Source of the DNA: Solirubrobacter soli DSM 22325
GTDB lineage: Bacteria; Actinomycetota; Thermoleophilia; Solirubrobacterales; Solirubrobacteraceae
Assembly: GCF_000423665.1 (NCBI RefSeq)
Contig: NZ_AUIK01000038.1
Span: 1-61,079, forward strand
Direction: 5' to 3'
Length of the DNA stretch: 61,079 nt
Shown piece after piece: positions 30,885-39,353 of the stretch. The position numbers and the translations under genes are program-made. Position 1 is the first letter of the stretch. Each line of letters opens with the position of its first letter. The notes under the pieces were generated by a model, which was not told where the DNA came from, made no database searches, and saw only the letters and a program-made list of their open reading frames with translations.

Positions 30885-32594
30885 TTGGCAGCCACGACCG
30901 AACCGACCAGCACCGGACTGCGAGCGCGCCCGCGCCCGCAGATCATCGCCCACCGCGCAGAGCGCGAGGCCGGCGGCTGGACCTCGTGGATCACCACGAC
31001 CGATCACAAGAAGATCGGGATCATGTACCTGGCCACCGTGCTGGTGTTCTTCGTGCTGGGCGGGGTCGAGGCCCTGCTCATGCGCACCCAGCTCGCGGTG
31101 CCGGACAACACGCTGCTCACGCCTGAGCGGTACAACCAGATCCTCACCATGCACGGGACGACGATGGTCTTCCTCGTCGTCGTGCCGGTGTGGGCGGGCT
31201 TCGCGAACTACCTGCTGCCGCTGATGATCGGCGCGCGCGACGTCGCGTTCCCGCGCCTGAACGCGTGGTCGTACTGGATGTACCTGTTCGGCGGCCTGGC
31301 GCTGTACGCCTCGATGTTCTTCTCGCCGCCCGAGGCCGGCTGGTTCTCCTACGTGCCGCTCTCGCTGAAGCAGTACAGCGCGACCAACGGCCAGGAGGCC
31401 TGGATCTACATGGTCCACCTCACCGGCCTGAGCTCGATCATCGGCGCGATCAACTTCATCGCCACGATCCACAACATGCGCGCGCCCGGCATGGGCTGGG
31501 GCCGCATGCCGCTGTTCGTGTGGACGATCCTGATCTACGCGTACCTGATCATCGTCGCCCTCACGTCGCTGGCCGCGACCGTGACGATGCTGCTGCTGGA
31601 CCGCAACTTCGGCACGACGTTCTTCGATCCGAGCCAGGGAGGATCGGCGCTGCTCTGGCAGCACCTCTTCTGGTTCTTCGGACACCCAGAGGTGTACATC
31701 CTCGTCCTACCGGCGTTCGGCGTCTTCTCGGAGATCCTGCCGGTCTTCGCCCGCAAGCCGATCTTCGGCTACAAGGCGATCGCGGCGGCCACCGCCGGCA
31801 TCGCCTTCCTCGGCATGCTCGTGTGGGCGCACCACATGTTCGCGACGCCGATGTCGACCGTCGTGCTCGCGTTCTTCATGCTCTCGAGCTTCATCATCGC
31901 CGTCCCGACGGGCGTGAAGATCTTCAACTGGATCGCGACGCTGTGGCGCGGCACGGTCGAGTGGACGGTTCCGCTCCTGTACTGCGTCGGCGGCATCTTC
32001 ACCTTCACGATGGGCGGCATCACCGGCATCTTCCTGGCGGTCTTCCCGATCGACTGGCAGCTGACGGACACGTACTTCGTCGTCGCCCACTTCCACTACA
32101 CGGCGTTCGGCGCCTCCGCCTTCGCGATGCTCGCGGCGCTCTACTTCTGGTTCCCGAAGATCACAGGCCGGATGTTGAGCGAGAGCCTCGGCAAGGTCGG
32201 CTTCGTGCTGATGTTCGTCGGCTTCCACCTGACGTTCCTGATCCAGCACTCCGCCGGCCTGAGCGGCATGCCGCGCCGCATCTACGAGTACTCGGACACG
32301 AGCTGGACGGCGTACAACTTCATCTCCACGGTCGGCGCGTTCATGATCGCGCTCAGCGTGGCCGTCACGGTCATCGGCATCGTGCACGCGCTCAAGAAGG
32401 GCGCGCTCGCCGGTCCCGACCCGTGGAAGGCCAACACGCTCGAGTGGTTCACCCCGTCGCCGCCGCCGGAGAACAACTTCGACGTGATCCCGCGCGTGCG
32501 CTCGGTCGAGCCCATGAAGGACATCCGCCGCGAGATCGAGCAGCGGACGGGCGTCGAGCAGCGCTACCGCACCGGGCAGCCCTTGCAGCGCTGA
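30885..32594 (+). CDS. ctaD: Cytochrome c oxidase subunit I, A1-type haem-copper oxidase
   Basis: The 569-residue protein has the 12-helix oxidase core. Haem and CuB ligands appear in TMHGTTMVFLVVVP (low-spin haem His), WFFGHPEVYILVLPAFG (CuB His and cross-linked Tyr), VWAHHMF (two CuB His) and VAHFHYTAFGASAF (haem His pair). The Glu in GHPEVY (about residue 267) is the D-channel proton donor that defines A1-type oxidases. TTG 30885 follows GAGGG by 9 bases. Its stop overlaps the ctaB start (TGATG). The operon has no subunit III gene. Confidence 0.95.
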   Translation: MAATTEPTSTGLRARPRPQIIAHRAEREAGGWTSWITTTDHKKIGIMYLATVLVFFVLGGVEALLMRTQLAVPDNTLLTPERYNQILTMHGTTMVFLVVVPVWAGFANYLLPLMIGARDVAFPRLNAWSYWMYLFGGLALYASMFFSPPEAGWFSYVPLSLKQYSATNGQEAWIYMVHLTGLSSIIGAINFIATIHNMRAPGMGWGRMPLFVWTILIYAYLIIVALTSLAATVTMLLLDRNFGTTFFDPSQGGSALLWQHLFWFFGHPEVYILVLPAFGVFSEILPVFARKPIFGYKAIAAATAGIAFLGMLVWAHHMFATPMSTVVLAFFMLSSFIIAVPTGVKIFNWIATLWRGTVEWTVPLLYCVGGIFTFTMGGITGIFLAVFPIDWQLTDTYFVVAHFHYTAFGASAFAMLAALYFWFPKITGRMLSESLGKVGFVLMFVGFHLTFLIQHSAGLSGMPRRIYEYSDTSWTAYNFISTVGAFMIALSVAVTVIGIVHALKKGALAGPDPWKANTLEWFTPSPPPENNFDVIPRVRSVEPMKDIRREIEQRTGVEQRYRTGQPLQR

Positions 32595-33484
32595 TGGAAG
32601 CGTCGCAAGCAGCACTGCCGGTCTCCGGCGTCAAGCAGGTCGTCGCCGACTACGTCACGCTCACGAAGCCGAAGGTGCAGCTGCTGCTGCTCCTGACGAC
32701 GATCACGACGATGTACGTCGCCGGCGACCCGTCGCCCGGCCTCGTCGCGATCACGGTCATCGGCGGCTTCCTGAGCGCCGGCGGGGCGGGCGCGTTCAAC
32801 CACTTCTACGACCGCGACATCGACGCGGCGATGGGCCGGACGGCCTCGCGCCCGGTCCCGAGCGGGCGGATCTCGCCGCGCGCGGCGCTCATCTACGCGT
32901 TCGTGCTGCAGGCACTCTCGTTCCTGATCCTCGCGACCGCCGCGAACCTGCTGGCCGCGTTCCTGGCCCTCGCCGGGTTCGTCTGGTACACGCTGGTCTA
33001 CACGGTCTGGCTCAAGCGCCGCTCGCCGCAGAACATCGTGATCGGCGGCGCCGCGGGCGCCGTCCCGCCGCTCGTCGGCTGGGCCGCCGCGACCGGCAGC
33101 GTCGCCCCCGCCGCGCTGTACCTGTTCGCGATCGTCTTCTACTGGACGCCCCCGCACTTCTGGGCGCTCTCGCTGCTCATGAAGGACGAGTACGCCCGCG
33201 TGAACGTGCCGATGATGCCGGTCGTCCACGGCGAGAAGGAGACGCGGCGGCAGATCGTCCTCTACACGTTCCTGCTGGTCGTCCTGACGCTGCTCCCGGT
33301 CGTGTTCGGCTTCTTCGACGCGATCTACGCCGTCTTCGCCGTCGGCCTGGGCGCGGCGTTCATCACGCTCTCCCTGCGCCTTCAGCGCCGGGCGGACCGC
33401 AAGAGCGCCCTGCGCACGTATCTGTTCTCCCTCGGATACCTCGCGGTGCTCTTCGTCGCGATGGTCCTCGACGCACAGCTGTAG
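32594..33484 (+). CDS. ctaB: Protohaem IX farnesyltransferase (haem O synthase)
   Basis: This 296-residue membrane protein shows the UbiA-family signatures NHFYDRDIDAAMGRTASRP (prenyl-diphosphate and Mg binding) and the second acid-rich loop near KDEYARVNVPMMPVVHGEK. It farnesylates haem b to haem O, the precursor for the A-type haems of both oxidases in this window. ATG 32594 overlaps the ctaD stop by one base, so expression is coupled to subunit I. Confidence 0.93.
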   Translation: MEASQAALPVSGVKQVVADYVTLTKPKVQLLLLLTTITTMYVAGDPSPGLVAITVIGGFLSAGGAGAFNHFYDRDIDAAMGRTASRPVPSGRISPRAALIYAFVLQALSFLILATAANLLAAFLALAGFVWYTLVYTVWLKRRSPQNIVIGGAAGAVPPLVGWAAATGSVAPAALYLFAIVFYWTPPHFWALSLLMKDEYARVNVPMMPVVHGEKETRRQIVLYTFLLVVLTLLPVVFGFFDAIYAVFAVGLGAAFITLSLRLQRRADRKSALRTYLFSLGYLAVLFVAMVLDAQL

Positions 33485-33497
33485 ACTGGCCGCCCGA

Positions 33498-33608
33498 ATG
33501 GATCGCAAGCTCGCACGCCGCAACCTCCGCACCGCCTACTTCGCCGCGATCATCGGGCTGCTGATGTTCGCCCTCACCTTCGTCGCCGCGTTCGTCTACA
33601 ACTCATGA
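33498..33608 (+). CDS. 36-residue single-TM protein at the end of the first oxidase operon
   Basis: MDRKLARRNLRTAYFAAIIG begins a 36-residue peptide with a basic N-terminus and one hydrophobic helix (residues about 14-34, ending VAAFVYNS). It starts 13 bp after ctaB, and its TCATGA end overlaps the next ATG at 33605, so it is translationally coupled within the operon. Size and topology fit small accessory or assembly subunits of haem-copper oxidases. A peptide of exactly the same length closes the second oxidase operon. Confidence 0.72.
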   Translation: MDRKLARRNLRTAYFAAIIGLLMFALTFVAAFVYNS

Positions 33609-33847
33609 GCCAGATCGACGACATCGACGGCTCCGCTCCTCCCGTCGGGGAGGAGATCCACATGCCGGCCGCGAGCATCATCCCGCTGGTCAACGCCGCG
33701 GCGCTCGCGCTGGCGATCGTGTGCATCACGCTCTCGTGGGTGCTCGTCGCCCTGTTCGGGTTCATCTTCCTCGTGTCGACGATCAAGTGGATCGCGGACA
33801 CGCGTCGCGACATCGCCGCGCTTCCGCTGGATCACAGCAGCCACTAA
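33605..33847 (+). CDS. Small membrane protein, probable accessory subunit IV-like part of the first oxidase
   Basis: The 80-residue product has two hydrophobic stretches (SIIPLVNAAALALAIVCITL and LVALFGFIFLVSTIKWI) and an acidic N-terminus. It is the last gene of the ctaC-ctaD-ctaB cluster, overlapping the preceding 36-residue gene by 4 bp. Actinobacterial oxidases carry a small two-helix subunit IV (CtaF); the position and topology agree, but sequence identity to CtaF is not evident by eye. Confidence 0.72.
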   Translation: MSQIDDIDGSAPPVGEEIHMPAASIIPLVNAAALALAIVCITLSWVLVALFGFIFLVSTIKWIADTRRDIAALPLDHSSH

Positions 33848-33869
33848 ACCCATAAGGTTCGCCCCGATC

Positions 33870-35297
33870 GTGGGGACCGGGGACGTCACCAACGGCCTGG
33901 CTGCGCGCTATTCGGCGGCGTTCGCCGCGTATCTCGGCGACCGGTCGGAGGTGACGCTCGGCGCCGCTTACGACCTCGGGCGCGAGGCGGTGCAGGCGAA
34001 GCTGAGCGTGCTCGACCTCGCCGAGGCCCACCACGAGGCGCTGCGCGAGGCCGAGGCGACCGATCTCGACACGCTGGTCGCCGGCGCGGCGTTCCTGCGC
34101 GAGAGCCTGTCGACGTTCGAGACCGTGCACCGCGGCTACCTCGAGGTCCAGGAGGTCGCGCGGATCGAGCACGAGCACGTCGAGCAGTTGCGCGCGCTCG
34201 CCGACGCGTCGGTGGCGATCAACTCCAGCATGACCGTGGAGGAGATCCTGCAGCTGACCGCCGACGCGGCCCGCTCGATCATCCACGCCGCCCGAGCGAC
34301 CGTCGCGATCCTCGCGCCGGACCCGCGCCTGCGACCGCTCACGGCCACCTCTCCCGCCCGCCTCGGCGGCGGTGAGGCGCATCCCGCCCGGGTCAGCGTC
34401 ACCCTTACGGGCCGCGGGAAGGAGCTCGGGGCGCTCGAGGTCGTCGACGCCCACGACCGGACGTTCACGGCGCGCGACGAGGCCGCGCTGACCCAGCTGG
34501 CCCAGCTCTCCAGCGTCGCGATCACCAACGCGCAGCTCTACGAGCGCGAGCGCACGATCGCCCGCACGCTCCAGCGCTCGCTCCGGCCGGGCGCGCTCCC
34601 GGCGGTGCATGGGCTCAGCGCGGCGGTGCGCTTCCGGCCCGCGGGCGAGGGGATCGAGCTCGGCGGCGACTTCTACGACCTCTTCCTGGCCGGTGACGGG
34701 GCCTGGACGGCGCTGATCGGCGACGTCCAGGGCAAAGGGCCGGACGCGGCCGCGGTGACGGCCCTGGCGCGCCACACCATGCGCGCCGCCGCGGCCTACG
34801 AGAGCCGCCCGTCCGGCGTGCTCGGGCTGCTGCACAAGGCGCTGCGCGACCAGGCCGGCGACGAGGGCCGCTTCTGCACCGTCTGTTACGCCCACATGCG
34901 GGTCGGATACGACCAGATCGAGCTCGAGCTGGCCTGCGGCGGCCACCCGCTCCCGCTGGTCGTGCACCCCGACGGCCGCGTCACGCCCGTGGGCCGGCTC
35001 GGGACGCTGCTCGGCTCGGACATCGACCCGCTGCTCACCGACGTCGCGGTCACGCTCGGCCGCGGCGAGGTGCTCGTCTTCTACACGGACGGCGTCACGG
35101 AGGTCCGGCGGCGCCGCCAGGAAGTCTTCGGCCACCGAGAGCTCGTGGCCCTGCTCGAGACCTGCGCAGGGCTGCCGCCGGACGCGGTGGCCGATCGCGT
35201 GGAGACGGCCGTGCTGGCCGCCTCGGAAGGGAGGCTTCGCGATGACATGGCGATCCTCGCCTTCGGCCCCACACCCCAACCCCAAGGAGACCGATGA
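33870..35297 (+). CDS. RsbU-like PP2C phosphatase with GAF domain
   Basis: GTG 33870 starts a 475-residue protein in three parts. Residues about 5-90 (LAARYSAAFAAYLGDRSEVTLGAAYDLGREA) resemble the RsbT-binding N-domain of RsbU. A GAF domain spans about 110-225 (LADASVAINSSMTVEEILQL). A SpoIIE/PP2C phosphatase follows to the end, with GGDFYDLFLAGDGAWTALIGDVQGKGPDAAAVTALAR, VLVFYTDGVTE and RLRDDMAILAF. In the general stress pathway RsbU, activated by RsbT, dephosphorylates the anti-anti-sigma factor. It is first in the rsb operon; its stop overlaps the rsbR-like start by 4 bp. Confidence 0.9.
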   Translation: MGTGDVTNGLAARYSAAFAAYLGDRSEVTLGAAYDLGREAVQAKLSVLDLAEAHHEALREAEATDLDTLVAGAAFLRESLSTFETVHRGYLEVQEVARIEHEHVEQLRALADASVAINSSMTVEEILQLTADAARSIIHAARATVAILAPDPRLRPLTATSPARLGGGEAHPARVSVTLTGRGKELGALEVVDAHDRTFTARDEAALTQLAQLSSVAITNAQLYERERTIARTLQRSLRPGALPAVHGLSAAVRFRPAGEGIELGGDFYDLFLAGDGAWTALIGDVQGKGPDAAAVTALARHTMRAAAAYESRPSGVLGLLHKALRDQAGDEGRFCTVCYAHMRVGYDQIELELACGGHPLPLVVHPDGRVTPVGRLGTLLGSDIDPLLTDVAVTLGRGEVLVFYTDGVTEVRRRRQEVFGHRELVALLETCAGLPPDAVADRVETAVLAASEGRLRDDMAILAFGPTPQPQGDR

Positions 35298-36181
35298 CTG
35301 ACGAGATGGACGCGGTCACGACCGGCCAGCAGGAGGCCCGCGACGATCTCCTCCGCGAACTGGTCGCGCATCTCCGCGCCAACCGAACCGACCTGCGCCA
35401 GGAATGGGCGCGGCGGATCAGCGAGGCGCGACTGCTGACCGCGCTGACGGAGGAGGAGATCTTCTCCGAGGCGACCTCGGTGTACGACAACTACGTCGAG
35501 GTGCTCGAGACGGGCTCGGTCGAGGCCCTGCAGGACTACGCCCGCAACCTCTCCGAGCGCATCATCCCCCGCGGCGTCGAGACCGACGAGGTCCTCGGCA
35601 TCGTGCTCCTGCTGCGCGACGTGCTCGCGCGCTCGCTGTTCAAGAAGTACCCGGACGACTTCAACCGCGTCCTGGACGCCTACGAGCCGGCGGCGAACCG
35701 GATCGCCAACACCGTCGCGATCAACTTCGTCACCGAGCGCGAGCGCATCATCCGCCAGCAGCAGGAGGCGATCCGCGAGCTCTCCACGCCGGTCCTCCAG
35801 GTCCGCGAGCGGCTCCTGATCCTCCCGATCATCGGCGTGCTCGACGGCCAGCGCGCCCGCCAGCTCACCGAGCAGCTCCTGCGCGGGATCCGCACCAACC
35901 GCGCCCGCGTGGTCGTGATCGACATCACGGGTGTGCCGGCGATCGACTCGACGGTGGCCAACCACCTCGTGCAGACCGTCGACGCGTCGCGGCTGATGGG
36001 CGCCTCGGTGATCATCACGGGCCTCTCCTCCGAGATCGCCCAGACGCTGGTCACGCTCGGCGTGGACCTCTCCAAGGTCAACGCGGTCGGCGACCTCCAG
36101 GGCGGCATCGAGGAGGCCGAGCGGCTGCTGGGCTACACGGTGATCTCGGGAGCCGTCGACAAGGCCGACGACCGGGTCTAG
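35294..36181 (+). CDS. rsbR: RsbR-type stressosome sensor (N-terminal sensor, C-terminal STAS)
   Basis: The 295-residue protein has an N-terminal helical sensor domain (about residues 15-150, LRANRTDLRQEWARRISEA) and a C-terminal STAS domain. The STAS core holds VVVIDITGVPAIDSTVANHLVQ with the phosphorylatable Thr of IDST. RsbR and RsbS build the stressosome, a cytoplasmic particle that holds RsbT until stress. The N-terminal domain differs from haem-globin RsbR types and its signal is unknown. ATG 35294 overlaps the upstream phosphatase gene. Confidence 0.92.
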   Translation: MTDEMDAVTTGQQEARDDLLRELVAHLRANRTDLRQEWARRISEARLLTALTEEEIFSEATSVYDNYVEVLETGSVEALQDYARNLSERIIPRGVETDEVLGIVLLLRDVLARSLFKKYPDDFNRVLDAYEPAANRIANTVAINFVTERERIIRQQQEAIRELSTPVLQVRERLLILPIIGVLDGQRARQLTEQLLRGIRTNRARVVVIDITGVPAIDSTVANHLVQTVDASRLMGASVIITGLSSEIAQTLVTLGVDLSKVNAVGDLQGGIEEAERLLGYTVISGAVDKADDRV

Positions 36182-36236
36182 CGATGCACCCGATCGCATC
36201 CCCGCCGGATCGCCGCGGCCACGACCGGGCGAACTG

Positions 36237-36593
36237 ATGGCCGTCCCCATCCTCAAGCAGGGCCCGTTCCTGATCGCGTCGATCCAGTCGGCGCTGACGG
36301 ACACGGACGTCCTGCTGCTGCGCGACGACGTGATGGCGCAGGTGACGCGCCACCGCTCGCGCGGGATCATCGTCGACGTCACCTCCCTGGACGTGATGGA
36401 CTCGTTCGTCTCGCGCTCGCTGCGCGGGATCGCGATGATGACGCGCCTCCGAGGCGCCGAGACCGTGATCGTCGGCATCCAACCCGAGGTCGCCTTCGCG
36501 ATGGTGCAGCTCGGGATGAGCTTCGAGGACGTGCAGACCGCGTTGGATCTCGAAGAAGGGCTCGCGCTCCTGCAGGCGGGTGACCTTGGCTGA
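36237..36593 (+). CDS. rsbS: RsbS-type stressosome scaffold, single STAS domain
   Basis: The 118-residue protein is a lone STAS domain: VPILKQGPFLIASIQSALTDTDVLLLRDDV and IIVDVTSLDVMDSFVSRSLRGIA, in which the Ser of MDSF is the expected RsbT phosphorylation site. It assembles with RsbR. Its 3' end overlaps rsbT by 14 bp. Confidence 0.93.
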   Translation: MAVPILKQGPFLIASIQSALTDTDVLLLRDDVMAQVTRHRSRGIIVDVTSLDVMDSFVSRSLRGIAMMTRLRGAETVIVGIQPEVAFAMVQLGMSFEDVQTALDLEEGLALLQAGDLG

Positions 36594-37008
36594 CGCCGCG
36601 GCCGAACGGATCGCGATCGAGTCCGACGCCGACGTCGTGACCGCGCGCCAGCGCGCGCGCTCGCTGGCGATCGGACTGGACATGCCGAGCACCGACCAGA
36701 CGCTGCTGGCCACGGCGATCTCCGAGATCGCCCGCAACATCACGACCTACGCGGACGGCGGGCGCGGCGAGGTGCTCATCGACCTCGTGCGCGACGCGCG
36801 CGGGCGGCGCGGCGTGCGGGTGATCGCGCGCGACGAGGGACCGGGGATCGACGACCTCGAGCGGGCGCTGACCGACGGCTACACGACCGGCGGCGGACTC
36901 GGACTCGGGCTGCCGGGGGCGCGCAGGCTGGTGGACGAGTTCGACATCGACACCGGGCCGGGGCGCGGAACGACGGTGACGCTGATCAAGTGGGCGCAGC
37001 GTGCCTGA
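36580..37008 (+). CDS. rsbT: RsbT-type serine kinase and phosphatase activator
   Basis: GTG 36580 begins a 142-residue GHKL kinase. The N box is AISEIARNITTYA, the G1 box IARDEGPGIDDLERAL and the G2 box GGGLGLGLPGARRLVDEF. RsbT phosphorylates RsbS and RsbR after stress, leaves the particle and activates an RsbU phosphatase. The gene overlaps rsbS by 14 bp and rsbX by 8 bp, as expected for proteins made in fixed proportion. Confidence 0.93.
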   Translation: MTLADAAAERIAIESDADVVTARQRARSLAIGLDMPSTDQTLLATAISEIARNITTYADGGRGEVLIDLVRDARGRRGVRVIARDEGPGIDDLERALTDGYTTGGGLGLGLPGARRLVDEFDIDTGPGRGTTVTLIKWAQRA

Positions 37009-37600
37009 GGACTGGCCGGCATCGCTGGACCTCGGGATCGCCGCGGAGACCCACGAGGGCGAGACGCGCTCGGGCGACGTCGGCGTGTTCGTCCCGACGG
37101 CGAACGGGGCCCTGGCAGGCGTCATCGACGGCCTGGGACACGGCCCCGAGGCGGCGGACGCGGCCGAGCGGTGCGCGGACGTGGTGCGTGCGAACGCCGG
37201 GGCGGGCGCGCAGGACCTGATGCAGGCCTGCCACGAGGCGCTGCTGGAGACGCGCGGCGCCGTCATGACCGTCGCGTGGTTCGATCTCGGACGTTCCGAG
37301 CTCTCATGGGCGGGCGTGGGCAACGTCGATGCGCGGCTCGTGCGCTCAGGGCCGGAGCTGCGCGAGGAGGTCGCGCTCGTCTTCGGCGGCGTGCTCGGCT
37401 ACCGGATGCCGCGCGTACGACCCGCCACGATGGCGCTCAGCCGCGGCGATCTGCTCGTGATGATCACCGACGGGATCGACGCCGCGATCTCCCCCGCGCT
37501 CGCCGGCGGGGGCTCCGCGCAGGCGCTCGCGAGTCGGATTCTGGACGTGCATTCAAAAGGAAGCGATGACGCACTAGCGGTGGTGATCCGTTATCGGTAG
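37001..37600 (+). CDS. rsbX: RsbX-type PP2C phosphatase
   Basis: GTG 37001 begins a 199-residue PP2C/SpoIIE-type phosphatase: ETRSGDVGVFVPTANGALAGVIDGLGHGPEA, AWFDLGRSELSWAGVGNVDARL, LLVMITDGID and the end SDDALAVVIRYR. RsbX removes phosphate from RsbS and RsbR to reset the stressosome. It completes the set encoded by this operon. Genes for RsbV, RsbW and a sigma factor are not in the window, so the output step lies elsewhere. Confidence 0.92.
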   Translation: MPEDWPASLDLGIAAETHEGETRSGDVGVFVPTANGALAGVIDGLGHGPEAADAAERCADVVRANAGAGAQDLMQACHEALLETRGAVMTVAWFDLGRSELSWAGVGNVDARLVRSGPELREEVALVFGGVLGYRMPRVRPATMALSRGDLLVMITDGIDAAISPALAGGGSAQALASRILDVHSKGSDDALAVVIRYR

Positions 37601-37619
37601 TGTCGCCATGTAACCGGTT

Positions 37620-37654
37620 GCATAGCGCCTATGCGCCAGTTGTGGCACATAGGC
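37620..37654 (+). promoter_or_regulatory. Two mutually exclusive hairpins upstream of the AraC-type gene
   Basis: GCATAG-CGC-CTATGC (37620-37634) is a perfect stem. The same CTATG strand can instead pair as GCCTATG (37627-37633) with CATAGGC (37648-37654). Only one fold can form at a time. The site lies between the rsbX stop and the GTG of the regulator at 37698 and could be a terminator/antiterminator pair or an operator. Confidence 0.5.
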
Positions 37655-37697
37655 GGTCAATGTTCATCCTCGGACGATTTACACGCGTAACAGTTAA

Positions 37698-38108
37698 GTG
37701 CCCACGCAACGAGCCTCAACTATTCGCCTGCGCACCTCGCTGTTCCAGGAGGCCGCCGAGATCGTCGACCGTGAATACGCCTCCGACCTCTCGCTGGACG
37801 ACATCGCCCGCCGCGTCGCGTCATCGCGACGCCAACTGCAACGGGCGTACGCCGAGATCGGCCAGACGACGTTCCGCGACCACCTGACCCGGGTGCGCAT
37901 GCAGAAGGCCGCCGAGATGCTCGCCACGCGTGCATTGACGGTGCGCGAGGTCGCGCACCGCGTCGGCTACCGCCAACCCGCCCAGTTCGCCAAGGCGTTC
38001 CGTCGCTATCAGGGCGTCGCGCCGTCGGACTTCCGCGCCAACGGCCGCGGTGCCGTGCGCCCTGCCGGCACGCAGTTCAGCGCTCGCCCGGCGTACCGCG
38101 CTGCGTAA
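37698..38108 (+). CDS. AraC-family DNA-binding protein, HTH domain only
   Basis: GTG 37698 begins a 136-residue protein consisting almost entirely of an AraC-type double helix-turn-helix: ASDLSLDDIARRVASSRRQLQRAYAEIGQTTFRDHLTRVRMQKAAEMLAT and VREVAHRVGYRQPAQFAKAFRRYQGVAPSDFR. A sensor domain is missing, so it may act constitutively or with a partner. The C-terminal 25 residues are Arg/Ala-rich. It is on its own between the stressosome and the second oxidase operon, either of which may be a target. Confidence 0.85.
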   Translation: MPTQRASTIRLRTSLFQEAAEIVDREYASDLSLDDIARRVASSRRQLQRAYAEIGQTTFRDHLTRVRMQKAAEMLATRALTVREVAHRVGYRQPAQFAKAFRRYQGVAPSDFRANGRGAVRPAGTQFSARPAYRAA

Positions 38109-38113
38109 TTCCA

Positions 38114-38184
38114 GGCGGGCATCCCCTCCGCCCCACCCCGGTATTCGAGGCGGGCAGCCCCTCCACCCCACCCCGATCATCCGA
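38114..38184 (+). repeat. Two tandem 35-bp direct repeats upstream of the second oxidase operon
   Basis: The units beginning GGCGGGCATCCCCTCCGCCC (38114) and GGCGGGCAGCCCCTCCACCC (38149) match in about 30 of 35 positions. They lie 80-150 bp before the second subunit II gene, in the only spacer of that operon, and might be regulator-binding sites. Confidence 0.55.
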
Positions 38185-38264
38185 CCTCGGAACAAGCCGC
38201 GCGCACGGGTCGTTTCCTCGCTGACGCTGCACCCGTCGGCGCGCTCGCATAGGATGCCGCCTCC

Positions 38265-39353
38265 ATGGGCCTTGAGGAGAGGACTCAGACTGCCGGGCAA
38301 CAGCCCGAGCGTCCGCATGCACGCGCCGACTGGAAACAGATGGTCGGTATCGGCATCATCGCCGCCGCGCTCGGCATCGCTGCCGGCCTGCTGATCGACT
38401 GGTTCCCGGTCGCAGCATCGAAAGAAGCGAAGCCGATCGACACGCTGTGGGACGTCCTGATCATCTTCTCGGTCCCGGTGTTCGTCGGGGTCACGGTGGT
38501 CGTGCTGTTCTCGGTCGTGAAGTTCCGGATGCGCCCGGGTGAGGAGAACCTCGACGGGCCGCCGATCCACGGCAACACCCGCCTGGAGGTCATCTGGACC
38601 GCCATCCCGGCGATCCTGCTGGTCGGCCTGTGCACCTACGCGTTCATCGTGCTCGAGGACGTGGAGGCCGCCGACCCGAACCCCGTCCCGGTGCGGGTGG
38701 TCGGCGAGCAGTTCGCGTGGACGTTCTACTACCAGCGCGACGGCAAAGAGGTCGCCTCGCCGCAGCTGCACGTCCCGATCAACAAGCAGATCAAGTTCAC
38801 GCTCCAGTCCAAGGACGTGCTGCACGACTTCTGGGTCCCGGCCTTCCGGATCAAGAAGGACGCCGTGCCGGGGCTCGACGTGACCTACACGGTCACGCCG
38901 AACCGGATCGGCTCCTACCCGATCGTCTGCGCGGAGCTCTGCGGCCTCGGCCACGCGGTGATGCGCTCGACCGCCCACGTGGACTCGCAGCAGGACTTCG
39001 ACGCCTGGCTGTCCAAGCTCGGTCAGCCGACCGCGCCGGCCGCCGGCGGCGGCGGCGGAGGTGCCGCGCCCGCCGAGGACGGCAAGACCGTCTTCACGTC
39101 GCAGGACGCCAACTGCGGGGCGTGCCACAAGCTGGCCGACGCCGGCACCAACGGCACGATCGGCCCGGACCTCGACACCGTCCTGAAGGGCAAGGACGAG
39201 GCCTTCATCAAGCAATCGATCGAGGATCCGAGCGCGGAGATCGCCCCCGGCTTCCAGGACGGCATCATGCCGCCGAACTTCAAGGACACCCTCGGCCAAG
39301 CCAAGGTCGATGCCCTGGTGAAGTACCTTTCTGAAGTGACCAAGGGGGGCTGA
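38265..39353 (+). CDS. ctaC: Cytochrome c oxidase subunit II fused to cytochrome c (caa3 type)
   Basis: The 362-residue protein has two N-terminal membrane helices, a CuA domain (VLHDFWVPAF; Cys-x3-Cys-x3-His-x2-Met in CAELCGLGHAVM) and, after a Gly/Ala linker (about residues 255-268), a class I cytochrome c domain. The latter has the haem motif CGACH and a distal Met in GIMPPNF. Such caa3 subunits accept electrons without free cytochrome c. The stop overlaps the ctaD start, so the operon continues. This paralogue differs clearly from the subunit II at 29950. Confidence 0.93.
   Translation: MGLEERTQTAGQQPERPHARADWKQMVGIGIIAAALGIAAGLLIDWFPVAASKEAKPIDTLWDVLIIFSVPVFVGVTVVVLFSVVKFRMRPGEENLDGPPIHGNTRLEVIWTAIPAILLVGLCTYAFIVLEDVEAADPNPVPVRVVGEQFAWTFYYQRDGKEVASPQLHVPINKQIKFTLQSKDVLHDFWVPAFRIKKDAVPGLDVTYTVTPNRIGSYPIVCAELCGLGHAVMRSTAHVDSQQDFDAWLSKLGQPTAPAAGGGGGGAAPAEDGKTVFTSQDANCGACHKLADAGTNGTIGPDLDTVLKGKDEAFIKQSIEDPSAEIAPGFQDGIMPPNFKDTLGQAKVDALVKYLSEVTKGG

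Noticed and set aside
31190..32593. Long + strand open frame through ctaD before the haem O synthase
   Set aside because: It is a shadow of subunit I; the true ctaB begins at ATG 32594 with the conserved N-terminus.
36184..36237. A 17-codon frame between rsbR and rsbS
   Set aside because: It is too short, has no ribosome-binding site and no similarity; it is treated as spacer.
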